A stretch of DNA of 15,805 bases from Comamonadaceae bacterium (GTDB taxonomy: Bacteria; Pseudomonadota; Gammaproteobacteria; Burkholderiales; Burkholderiaceae). A model generated the notes under the pieces. The model saw only the letters and a list, made by a program, of their open reading frames with translations. It had not been told where the DNA came from and did not search any database. Numbering within the stretch: the first letter of the stretch is position 1; each line of letters starts with the position of its first letter. Position numbers and translations under genes: made by a program. Below are positions 1-6,180 of the stretch, piece by piece. The DNA is taken from contig CANNNB010000029.1 in assembly GCA_947505995.1 (NCBI GenBank), positions 1 to 15,805 of the forward strand, written 5' to 3'.

Positions 1-367
1 CCTCAATCGGACAAGTAAGCAAAGTGGCGATGCCGCGGAAGATGCCGCGCTGCGCTTCTTGCAATTAAAAGGTTTGCTTTTGTTACACCGCAATTATCGA
101 ACGCCTGGGCGTGGCGGTGGTGAAATTGACCTCATTTTGCAAGAATCCGACAGCACGGTGGTGTTTGTGGAGGTTCGAAAGCGTTCTTTGGGTCAATTTG
201 GTGGCGCATTGGGCAGCGTGAGCGCAGTGAAGCAGCGGCGCATTGTTTTTGCAGCGCGGTTTTTTCTCATGCGCTGGCGACAACTCCCGCCAGCGCGTTT
301 TGACGTCATTGCTTGGGAGCCCGAAGGCATGATTTGGGTCAAGGCTGCATTTGATGCGGCTTCTTAA
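1..367 (+). CDS. yraN: YraN family (UPF0102) endonuclease-like protein, 5'-partial
   Basis: The reading frame is open from base 2 with no convincing start codon, so the N-terminus lies upstream of the window; it ends at TAA 365-367. The visible 121 residues carry the family hallmarks in order: an AEDAALRFL helix, a KGLLLLHRNYR strand, GGGEIDLI, then VFVEVRKR and a late RFDVIAWE strand. The E...D...E-x-R/K arrangement is the restriction-endonuclease-like (PD-(D/E)xK) core; Arg in the last position also occurs in E. coli YraN. Family function is not firmly established; a nuclease or DNA-processing role is inferred from the fold. It is followed 46 bases later by the SIS gene and then by a BON lipoprotein, matching the E. 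coli yraN-diaA-dolP order, which supports the assignment. A TTG at 59 could be mistaken for a start but would remove the conserved first helix. Confidence 0.9.
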   Translation, partial: LNRTSKQSGDAAEDAALRFLQLKGLLLLHRNYRTPGRGGGEIDLILQESDSTVVFVEVRKRSLGQFGGALGSVSAVKQRRIVFAARFFLMRWRQLPPARFDVIAWEPEGMIWVKAAFDAAS

Positions 368-413
368 AGCGCGAAGTGGCAAGTTTCAATCGCCTGAGAG
401 TATCATTCGGCTC

Positions 414-992
414 ATGTTAGACCTGCGCATTCAACAACACTTCATCGACAGCGCCGACCTGCAATACCAAGCTGCCGAAACCTTGGCCAAGCCCTTGGAT
501 GCTGGGGTGCAGGCGCTCATGGCTTGCGTCACCAGCGGTGGCAAAGTTCTGGTCTGTGGAGAAGGCAGTGCAGCTTCACTTGCGCAGTATTTCGCCAGTT
601 TGTTTGTGGGTGGATTTGAGCGCGAGCGTCCCGAGTTGGCCGCCATTGCCTTGCGACACGAGGGCTTGGGCGATCCTGCCTACGCCAGTTTGGCCAGGCA
701 GGTGAGAGCTTTGGGTCAAGCGGGCGATGTGCTGTTGTTGCTCACGGCAACGGGTGAAGAAGAGGGTTTGATGCGGGCCTTGCATGCCGCACACGAACGT
801 GACATGACCGTCCTTGCCCTGACAGGCAAGGGGGGTGGCTCGGTGGCCAAAGCCCTGCGTGAAACAGATGTCCATGTCTGCATTCCGCATGATCGTGCTG
901 TTCGAATTCGTGAGGTACAGCAATTGGCACTTCACTGTTTGTGCGATGGCGTTGACGCCCAACTGATGGGCGACCAAGACGCCGTGGCATGA
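414..992 (+). CDS. diaA: SIS-domain protein, DiaA/GmhA family
   Basis: A single SIS (phosphosugar-binding fold) domain of 192 residues. E. coli DiaA binds DnaA and promotes initiation at oriC; GmhA isomerises sedoheptulose 7-phosphate. The start at ATG 414 gives the family-like N-terminus MLDLRIQQHFIDSAD; the earlier in-frame ATG at 351 would overlap yraN and add 21 unrelated residues. Visible motifs: VCGEGSAASLAQYFASLF, RQVRALGQAGDVLLLL, DMTVLALTGKGGG and VRIREVQQLALHCLCD. Compared with GmhA, three of the four zinc-ligand positions appear changed (His to Tyr in AQYFA, Glu to Ser four residues on, Gln to Arg in RIREV), and the Ser/Thr-rich phosphate loop reads TATGEEE. It therefore looks like the DiaA-type scaffold and not an active isomerase. 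The yraN/dolP neighbours also favour DiaA. No strong ribosome-binding site is visible. Binding to DnaA is inferred from family only. Confidence 0.85.
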   Translation: MLDLRIQQHFIDSADLQYQAAETLAKPLDAGVQALMACVTSGGKVLVCGEGSAASLAQYFASLFVGGFERERPELAAIALRHEGLGDPAYASLARQVRALGQAGDVLLLLTATGEEEGLMRALHAAHERDMTVLALTGKGGGSVAKALRETDVHVCIPHDRAVRIREVQQLALHCLCDGVDAQLMGDQDAVA

Positions 993-1050
993 GCAATAGA
1001 TGGGCATTCCCTTTCTGAATCAACCCGCTTAAAATATTTCAAGACTTTCT

Positions 1051-1055
1051 AAGGA
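1051..1055 (+). promoter_or_regulatory. Shine-Dalgarno site that sets the GTG start of dolP
   Basis: AAGGA lies 8 bases upstream of GTG 1064. It supports GTG as the initiation codon, and the peptide beginning there is a complete lipoprotein signal. Confidence 0.6.
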
Positions 1056-1063
1056 TTTTTCAA

Positions 1064-1714
1064 GTGAACCTCAATTTCAACCGTTGGATACTTTCTACTT
1101 TGGCCGCCAGTGCCTTGGTGGCCAGTTTGTCGGCCTGTGCGCCTTTGGTCCTTGGTGGCGCTGTCATGAGTGGCTTGGTGGCCATCGATCGCCGTACCGC
1201 AGGCATTCAGCTAGAGGACGAGAGCATTGAGCTACGAACAGCGCAGGGCTTGCGTCAGAATTTAAGCGAAGCCGCACACGTGAATGTGACCAGCTACAAC
1301 CGCATGGTGTTGCTGACGGGTGAAGTAAGCTCGGCCGCAGAAAAAGAACTGGCAGAGAGACTGGCCAAAAGCCAAGAAAATGTCAGCTCCGTGGTCAATG
1401 ACCTGGTCATTGAACCTGCAAGTTCACTCACCCAGCGCTCCAAAGACATCATCACTTCCGCACAAATTAAAGCTTTGTTGGTGGATGCCAAAGATTTGCA
1501 ATCCAATGCATTCAAAGTCTTAACAGAACGAGGCGTTGTTTATTTAATGGGCCGCGTCACGGCCCGTGAGGCGCAACGCGCATCAGAAATTGCGCGTGGT
1601 GGCAGTGTCAGCAGCGTGGTGAAAGTGGTGCGGGTTTTTGACACCATTACCGAAGAAGAATTGAAGCGCATCAGCGCGCAACCTTTGTCGCCGCAAGCGC
1701 AACCTAAACTTTAA
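1064..1714 (+). CDS. dolP: Dual BON-domain outer-membrane lipoprotein, DolP-like
   Basis: 216 residues, starting at GTG with a well-placed AAGGA. Residues 1-25 form a lipoprotein signal peptide: basic N-region (NRW), hydrophobic stretch LAASALVAS, and lipobox LSAC with the lipidated Cys at 25. The +2 residue is Ala, so by the E. coli Lol rule it should go to the outer membrane. Two BON repeats follow at about 50-118 and 127-195, each with the typical pattern of a helix followed by strands ending in G-x-V (LLTGEVSS; YLMGRVTA). E. coli DolP (YraP) binds anionic phospholipids and supports outer-membrane integrity and BAM function. The C-terminal tail, about 20 residues, is Gln/Pro-rich. Third gene of the yraN-diaA-dolP order; a 71-base gap after the SIS gene could hold its own promoter, but no clear sigma-70 or sigma-E site was seen. 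It is followed by a strong terminator. Confidence 0.9.
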   Translation: MNLNFNRWILSTLAASALVASLSACAPLVLGGAVMSGLVAIDRRTAGIQLEDESIELRTAQGLRQNLSEAAHVNVTSYNRMVLLTGEVSSAAEKELAERLAKSQENVSSVVNDLVIEPASSLTQRSKDIITSAQIKALLVDAKDLQSNAFKVLTERGVVYLMGRVTAREAQRASEIARGGSVSSVVKVVRVFDTITEEELKRISAQPLSPQAQPKL

Positions 1715-1731
1715 GGCAAGCCGCCAAATTG

Positions 1732-1765
1732 AAAAAGGGCTCTGAATCAATTCAGAGCCCTTTTT
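1732..1765. terminator. Bidirectional intrinsic terminator between dolP and the reductase gene
   Basis: A perfect inverted repeat: GGGCTCTGAA pairs with TTCAGAGCCC around a TCAA loop, flanked by five A on the left and five T on the right, for a 15-base-pair stem including the A/T tract. The U-run exists on both strands, and the hairpin lies between two convergent genes (stops at 1714 and 1786), so it can end transcription from either side. Confidence 0.93.
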
Positions 1766-1785
1766 GCTTGGGTATTCTAAATCGC

Positions 1786-2700
1786 TTAGCTTAGCCTTTT
1801 GATTAGGCTGGAGGTGTCCCAACGCTTGCCGCCCATTTGTTGCACATCGGCATAAAACTGATCGACCAATGCTGTCACAGGCAAGCGCGCGCCATTGCGC
1901 TTGGCTTCGTCCATGACCAGCCCCAAGTCTTTGCGCATCCAATCGACTGCAAAACCAAAATCAAACTTGTCAGCCACCATGGTTTTACCGCGGTTGTCCA
2001 TTTGCCAGCTTTGCGCTGCGCCCTTACCAATCACATCCAACACCAAATTCATGTCGAGGCCTGCTTTTTGGCCAAAGGCAATGGCTTCTGACAAACCCTG
2101 CACCAAGCCGGCAATACAAACTTGATTGACCATTTTGGTGAGTTGACCTGCACCAGACTCACCCATCAAGGTGTAGGCACGAGAGAACGCCATGGCTGCT
2201 GGCTTGGTGGCTTCAAAAATGGCGGTATCGCCGCCACACATGACGGTGAGCAAGCCATTTTGAGCGCCGCCCTGACCGCCAGAGACTGGCGCATCAATGA
2301 AATTCAAGCCCTGCGCTTTGGCGGCAGCGTAGAGTTCGCGTGCCACATTGGCGGAGGCCGTGGTGTGGTCAACCAAAATGGCGCCCTTTTTCATGCCAGC
2401 AAATGCGCCGTCTGCGCCCAAAACCACTGCGCGCAAATCTTCATCGTTGCCGACGCAGCAAAAGACAATGTCGGCATCTTTGACAGCCTCTCTCGGAGTT
2501 GGCGCATGCGCAGGTTGGCGAGAATCGGCAAACTCTTGGCACCATGCGGCTGCTTTGGCCGCGCTTCGGTTGTAAACCGTGACGGCGTGGCCGGCGCGGG
2601 CCAAATGGCCTGCCATGGGATAGCCCATGACGCCAAGGCCCAAGAAGGCCACATGTTGAGAGGGAGCGGATTCGTAGGATTTTGCGTTCAGGCTGCTCAT
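1786..2700 (-). CDS. NAD(P)-dependent 3-hydroxyisobutyrate dehydrogenase-family reductase
   Basis: 304 residues from the chosen ATG. The N-terminal Rossmann domain has GLGVMG at 21-26; NR at 44-45 after strand 2 suggests NADP(H) preference. The substrate-binding loop is DAPVSGGQGGAQNG (about 137-149), the family catalytic Lys is in GQLTKMVNQ (Lys189), and KDLG is at 257-260. Relatives include tartronate-semialdehyde reductase (GarR/GlxR), glyoxylate/succinic-semialdehyde reductases and 3-hydroxyisobutyrate dehydrogenase; the sequence does not let me choose. The adjacent glcD makes a glyoxylate-pathway role attractive, but this is inference. The open frame runs upstream to 2892 across the yggS start region, and a second ATG lies at 2751; neither has a good ribosome-binding site, and 2700 gives the usual length with the Rossmann strand 16 residues in. 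Divergent from yggS. Confidence 0.88.
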   Translation of the reverse strand: MSSLNAKSYESAPSQHVAFLGLGVMGYPMAGHLARAGHAVTVYNRSAAKAAAWCQEFADSRQPAHAPTPREAVKDADIVFCCVGNDEDLRAVVLGADGAFAGMKKGAILVDHTTASANVARELYAAAKAQGLNFIDAPVSGGQGGAQNGLLTVMCGGDTAIFEATKPAAMAFSRAYTLMGESGAGQLTKMVNQVCIAGLVQGLSEAIAFGQKAGLDMNLVLDVIGKGAAQSWQMDNRGKTMVADKFDFGFAVDWMRKDLGLVMDEAKRNGARLPVTALVDQFYADVQQMGGKRWDTSSLIKRLS

Positions 2701-2755
2701 GGTTGTCTGTGTGGTGAAGTTGGAAAATTGTTCAAGCTTGAGATTGTCCATCAGA

Positions 2756-2784
2756 TTGAGATTTTGGGTGAAACTTGTTAAAAA
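2756..2784 (+). promoter_or_regulatory. Candidate sigma-70 promoter for yggS
   Basis: TTGAGA (5 of 6 to the -35 consensus), a 17-base spacer and TAAAAA (4 of 6 to the -10) on the plus strand, in the 180-base divergent region between the reductase gene and yggS. Transcription would start near 2790 and leave a leader of about 90 bases. Seen by eye only. Confidence 0.4.
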
Positions 2785-2880
2785 GTTGTGAAGAGCTCGC
2801 TTGCACTGAATGCCCCAGCAGCCTGCCTGTCCAAGCCATTGAATTTCCATGGTGATGGCAGATTTGGTAACCTTGTCTCC

Positions 2881-3567
2881 ATGAACAATCAAGTTTCAGA
2901 CAATTTACAGAATGTACGCAAGCAAATTGAGCGTGCTTCTGCGGCGGCAGGCCGAGCGGTAGACGCCGTGAAACTTTTAGCAGTGTCCAAGACCATGCCC
3001 GCGCAAGCTGTGCGCGAAGCGTACGCAGCAGGCCAATTGGCGTTTGGTGAAAATTACATTCAAGAGGGCGTCGATAAAATCGCGGCCTTGACAGATTTGC
3101 ACTTGGAGTGGCACTGCATCGGCCCTATCCAAAGCAACAAGTCAAAGTTAGTGGCTGAAAATTTTGGGTGGGTCCACAGCATTGATCGTTTGAAAACAGC
3201 CGAGCGATTGTCGATGCAAAGACCTGCGCACTTGCCACCATTGCAGGTTTGTTTGCAAGTGAATGTCGATGGGGGCCCAAACAAATCGGGTGTGGCCCCA
3301 CAAGATCTTCCAGCGCTTGCACAAGCTGTTGCCAAGTTACCGCGCCTGCAATTGCGTGGCCTCATGACCATTCCTGAGCCTACCGCCAACGAGACTGCAG
3401 CCCGCGCAGTGCACCGTCAAGCCAAAGAACTGTTCGACAGCTTGAATGCGGCTGGCTTGAAGTTGGACACCTTGTCTATGGGTATGACAGCCGACTTAGA
3501 AGCAGCCATTGCTGAGGGCAGTACTTGCGTTCGTGTAGGCACTGCCATTTTTGGCGCGCGTCAATAA
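2881..3567 (+). CDS. yggS: YggS/PLPBP family pyridoxal-phosphate homeostasis protein
   Basis: 228 residues, the usual length for this single-domain fold-type III PLP-binding protein, which buffers and delivers pyridoxal 5'-phosphate and has no known enzymatic activity. The PLP Lys is Lys37 in KLLAVSKTMP. Other family blocks are present in order: AFGENYIQE, LEWHCIGPIQSNKSKLV, VHSIDR, VCLQVNVDGGPNKSGV, LRGLMTIPEP, and the phosphate-binding C-terminal LSMGMTADLEAAI...STCVRVGTAIFGAR. Start at ATG 2881 matches the family N-terminus; a GTG at 2788 in the same frame would add 31 residues with no family resemblance. In many proteobacteria yggS sits by proC or pilT; here it lies between a divergent reductase gene and the convergent glcD. 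A candidate promoter lies at 2756-2784. There is no obvious strong ribosome-binding site. Confidence 0.95.
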   Translation: MNNQVSDNLQNVRKQIERASAAAGRAVDAVKLLAVSKTMPAQAVREAYAAGQLAFGENYIQEGVDKIAALTDLHLEWHCIGPIQSNKSKLVAENFGWVHSIDRLKTAERLSMQRPAHLPPLQVCLQVNVDGGPNKSGVAPQDLPALAQAVAKLPRLQLRGLMTIPEPTANETAARAVHRQAKELFDSLNAAGLKLDTLSMGMTADLEAAIAEGSTCVRVGTAIFGARQ

Positions 3568-3609
3568 AAATCCTCAGCGCCTAGGTTGTTTGGTGATGAT
3601 GAACGCTGA

Positions 3610-5103
3610 TTAAAAACGCGGCAAATCGGGATGAGAGATTTTTCCGCCACGCACCAACATCTTGCCGTACTCTGCGCATCGGTTGTGTGTGGGAATGACC
3701 TTGCCAGGATTGAGCAAACCCAGTGGGTCAAAGGCTTTTTTCAAGGCAAACATCTGCGCATTTTCTTCTGTAGAAAACTGCACACACATGCTGTTGAGCT
3801 TTTCAATGCCCACACCATGCTCACCCGTGATCGTGCCGCCCATTGCCACACTGGTTTCTAAAATATCGGCGCCGAACAATTCACAACGATGCAACTGATC
3901 AGCATCGTTCGCATCAAACAAAATGAGCGGGTGCAGATTGCCATCGCCAGCGTGAAACACATTGGCGCAGCGCAGTTGGTATTTTTTTTCCATCTCTGCA
4001 ATGGCCAACAAAATATCAGCCAATCGCTTGCGCGGAATGGTGGAGTCCATGCACATGTAGTCGGGGCTGATGCGACCCGAAGCAGGAAATGCATTTTTAC
4101 GGCCACTCCAAAAACGCAAGCGCTCTGCTTCGTCTTTGCTGACCGAAGTGGCGGTAGCACCGCAACCCCGCAAGACATCGATCATGCGACCAATTTCTTC
4201 TTCTACTTCTTCAGGCGTGCCATCGCTTTCGCACAACAAAATAGCCGCTGCATTCAAGTCGTATCCCGCGTGCACAAAGTCTTCCACGGCAGCGGTCATG
4301 GGCTTGTCCATCATTTCCAGGCCTGCGGGAATGATGCCGGCTGCAATGACGGCGGCCACCGCATCGCCTGCTTTGCGAATGTCATCGAAGCTGGCCATGA
4401 TGCAACGCGCCAATTGAGGCTTGGGCACCAACTTGACAGTCACTTCTGTGGTGATGGCCAACATGCCCTCGCTGCCCACTAGCACGGACAACAAGTCAAA
4501 GCCAGAAGTGTCCAAGGCATCGCTGCCAAACGTGACGGCATCGCCCTCAATGGTGAAGCCTTTCACTTTCAAAACATTGTGCAAGGTGAGACCATATTTG
4601 AGGCAATGAACGCCCCCTGAATTTTCTGCCACATTGCCACCAATGGTGCAGGCAATTTGGCTGGATGGATCGGGTGCGTAATACAAACCGTGTGGCGAAG
4701 CGGCCTCTGAAATGGCCAAGTTGCGAACACCACATTGAACCACTGCTGTTCTAGACAAGGGATCCATTTTGAGAATCTGATTGAACTTGGCCATTGACAA
4801 GGTGACGCCCAGTTTGTGCGGCATGGCGCCGCCCGACAATCCGGTGCCGGCACCGCGTGCCACCACAGGCACCGCCAAGTCATGGCAAGTTTTTAATACA
4901 GCTTGAATTTGGCTTTCTGTTTCGGGCAAGGCCACCACCAAAGGTCGCTCGCGATAAGCCGTTAGGCCATCGCACTCATAAGGCACGGTGTCTTCTAGTG
5001 TGTAGAGCAAAGTGTGTGCGGGCATCACAGCGCTCAAAGCGCGAACGATTTGTGCTTGCCGGTCGGCGCGAGACAGCGCATCCAAATTGGTCAGAGCGTT
5101 CAT
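3610..5103 (-). CDS. glcD: FAD-linked glycolate oxidase subunit GlcD
   Basis: 497 residues, close to the 499 of E. coli GlcD and clearly similar along its whole length. It oxidises glycolate (or a related 2-hydroxy acid) to the 2-oxo acid, passing electrons through FAD. The PCMH-type FAD-binding domain shows RGAGTGLSGG at 83-92, APDPSSQIACTIGGNVAENSGG at about 143-164 and GSEGMLAITTEVTVKL at 210-225. The C-terminal cap domain has NVFHAGDGNLHP (His384, His391), GEHGVG (Glu428, His429) and the closing FDPLGLLNPGKVIPT. The usual partners glcE and glcF are absent on both sides, so they are elsewhere or the protein works alone, like cytochrome-linked D-lactate dehydrogenases of the same family. 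It lies 45 bases downstream of purU on the same strand, so the two are probably co-transcribed. It converges on yggS with no strong terminator between. Confidence 0.93.
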   Translation of the reverse strand: MNALTNLDALSRADRQAQIVRALSAVMPAHTLLYTLEDTVPYECDGLTAYRERPLVVALPETESQIQAVLKTCHDLAVPVVARGAGTGLSGGAMPHKLGVTLSMAKFNQILKMDPLSRTAVVQCGVRNLAISEAASPHGLYYAPDPSSQIACTIGGNVAENSGGVHCLKYGLTLHNVLKVKGFTIEGDAVTFGSDALDTSGFDLLSVLVGSEGMLAITTEVTVKLVPKPQLARCIMASFDDIRKAGDAVAAVIAAGIIPAGLEMMDKPMTAAVEDFVHAGYDLNAAAILLCESDGTPEEVEEEIGRMIDVLRGCGATATSVSKDEAERLRFWSGRKNAFPASGRISPDYMCMDSTIPRKRLADILLAIAEMEKKYQLRCANVFHAGDGNLHPLILFDANDADQLHRCELFGADILETSVAMGGTITGEHGVGIEKLNSMCVQFSTEENAQMFALKKAFDPLGLLNPGKVIPTHNRCAEYGKMLVRGGKISHPDLPRF

Positions 5104-5148
5104 GTCACATTCTCAAATTAAAAGAGGCATTTAAAATTATTTTCGAGA

Positions 5149-5997
5149 CTATTTAAAGATCACTGTTTTGTGCCCATTCAAAAGCACACGGTGTTCACTG
5201 TGCCACTTCACGGCGCGGGCCAGTACTTGGCTTTCCGTGTCGCGGCCTTGGGTGGTGAGGTGCTCTACTGTTTTGGCGTGGTCAACACGCGCCACGTCTT
5301 GCTCAATGATGGGGCCTTCGTCTAAATCAGCCGTGACGTAGTGGGCTGTGGCACCAACCAATTTGACACCACGCTCATGCGCCTGGTAGTAAGGCTTTGC
5401 ACCCTTGAAGCTGGGCAAGAAGGAGTGGTGAATGTTGATAGCACGGCCCGACAATTTGCGGCACAAGTCGTCAGACAAAATTTGCATGTAGCGCGCCAAA
5501 ATGACCAACTCCGCGCCTTCTGATTGAATGATCTCGTATTGCTTGGCTTCAGCCTCTGCCTTGTTGGCGGCTGTTAAGGGAATGTGGTGAAACGGCACGT
5601 TGTAGCTGGCCGCCAATTGGTAAAACTCTCGGTGGTTGCTCACAATGGCTCTAATGTCGATGGCCAGCAAGCCGCTTTTCCAGCGAAACAACAAATCGTT
5701 CAGGCAGTGGCCCTCTTTGCTGACCAAAATGACTGTGCACATGGGCTGGGTGGCATTGTGCAAATTCCAAGTCATTTGGAAGGGGACCGCAAAACTGGCC
5801 AACTGGCTGCGCAATTCGTCTTCATCCACGTGCTTGCAGGCAAACTGCACACGCATGAAAAACAAGCCGGTTGCGGGATCGTTGTATTGAGCTGCCTCTT
5901 CAATGTTGCCGCCGCGTTCTAGTAAAAAACCTGAAACGGCGTGCACGATGCCTGACTTGTCGGGGCAAAATAGCGTGAGAATGAAAGTTTGAATCAT
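5149..5997 (-). CDS. purU: Formyltetrahydrofolate deformylase
   Basis: 282 residues, near the 280 of E. coli PurU. It hydrolyses 10-formyl-THF to formate and THF, balancing the one-carbon folate pool. An N-terminal ACT domain (about residues 1-83, FILTLFCPDKSGIVHAVSG) is the regulatory part. The formyltransferase domain follows, with the catalytic triad of this superfamily visible as Asn188 and His190 in AINIHHSFLPSFKGA and Asp226 in ADLDEGPIIEQD. The start at 5997 places MIQTFILTLF directly at the ACT domain; the frame also contains ATGs at 6006 and 6057, which would add 3 and 20 residues. TAG stop. First gene of a probable purU-glcD operon. A folate-cleaving formate producer beside glycolate oxidase fits glycine/serine and one-carbon balance, which is inference. 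Confidence 0.95.
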   Translation of the reverse strand: MIQTFILTLFCPDKSGIVHAVSGFLLERGGNIEEAAQYNDPATGLFFMRVQFACKHVDEDELRSQLASFAVPFQMTWNLHNATQPMCTVILVSKEGHCLNDLLFRWKSGLLAIDIRAIVSNHREFYQLAASYNVPFHHIPLTAANKAEAEAKQYEIIQSEGAELVILARYMQILSDDLCRKLSGRAINIHHSFLPSFKGAKPYYQAHERGVKLVGATAHYVTADLDEGPIIEQDVARVDHAKTVEHLTTQGRDTESQVLARAVKWHSEHRVLLNGHKTVIFK

Positions 5998-6063
5998 GGA
6001 CAACATTGTCGCAGGGAAGGCGGTAATGTTCTTGATCGAGGCCCAAACAATGCTCAATCAGAG

Positions 6064-6090
6064 GTCATAACAGTCGTGACTTTCTGTCAG
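6064..6090 (-). promoter_or_regulatory. Weak candidate promoter for purU
   Basis: On the minus strand CTGACA (5 of 6) and TATGAC (4 of 6) are separated by 15 bases, shorter than the preferred 17. Placement upstream of purU is right but the spacing makes this tentative. Confidence 0.22.
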
Positions 6091-6107
6091 CGCTGCTGAA
6101 ATAAGGA

Positions 6108-6136
6108 TTGCGATCCAACTTGGTGCAAATTACACT
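6108..6136 (+). promoter_or_regulatory. Candidate sigma-70 promoter for the aminotransferase gene
   Basis: TTGCGA (4 of 6) and TACACT (4 of 6) are separated by exactly 17 bases, upstream of ATG 6181 in the divergent region shared with purU. Predicted start near 6143 gives a leader of about 38 bases. By eye only. Confidence 0.38.
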
Positions 6137-6180
6137 GAGGGCTTGAAATTAATGCTTGCTAGAAGCTAAAAGGCACATTC

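Noticed and set aside
351..413. Longer N-terminus for the SIS gene from ATG 351
   Set aside because: Overlaps yraN, adds residues unlike DiaA/GmhA, while ATG 414 begins exactly at the family N-terminus.
2122..2781. Open frame of 219 codons on the plus strand
   Set aside because: Antisense to the reductase gene and made of mirrored codons of a clear Rossmann protein.
2788..2880. GTG start adding 31 residues to yggS
   Set aside because: The added residues are not YggS-like and ATG 2881 gives the standard length.
2701..2892. 64-residue N-terminal extension of the reductase
   Set aside because: It would cross the start of divergent yggS, and the extra residues resemble no reductase N-terminus.
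3576..3609. Short inverted repeat TCAGCG/CGCTGA between yggS and glcD
   Set aside because: Only 6 base pairs with a loop of over 20 bases; too weak to call a terminator.
3889..4482. Open frame of 197 codons on the plus strand
   Set aside because: Antisense to glcD, which has full-length family similarity.
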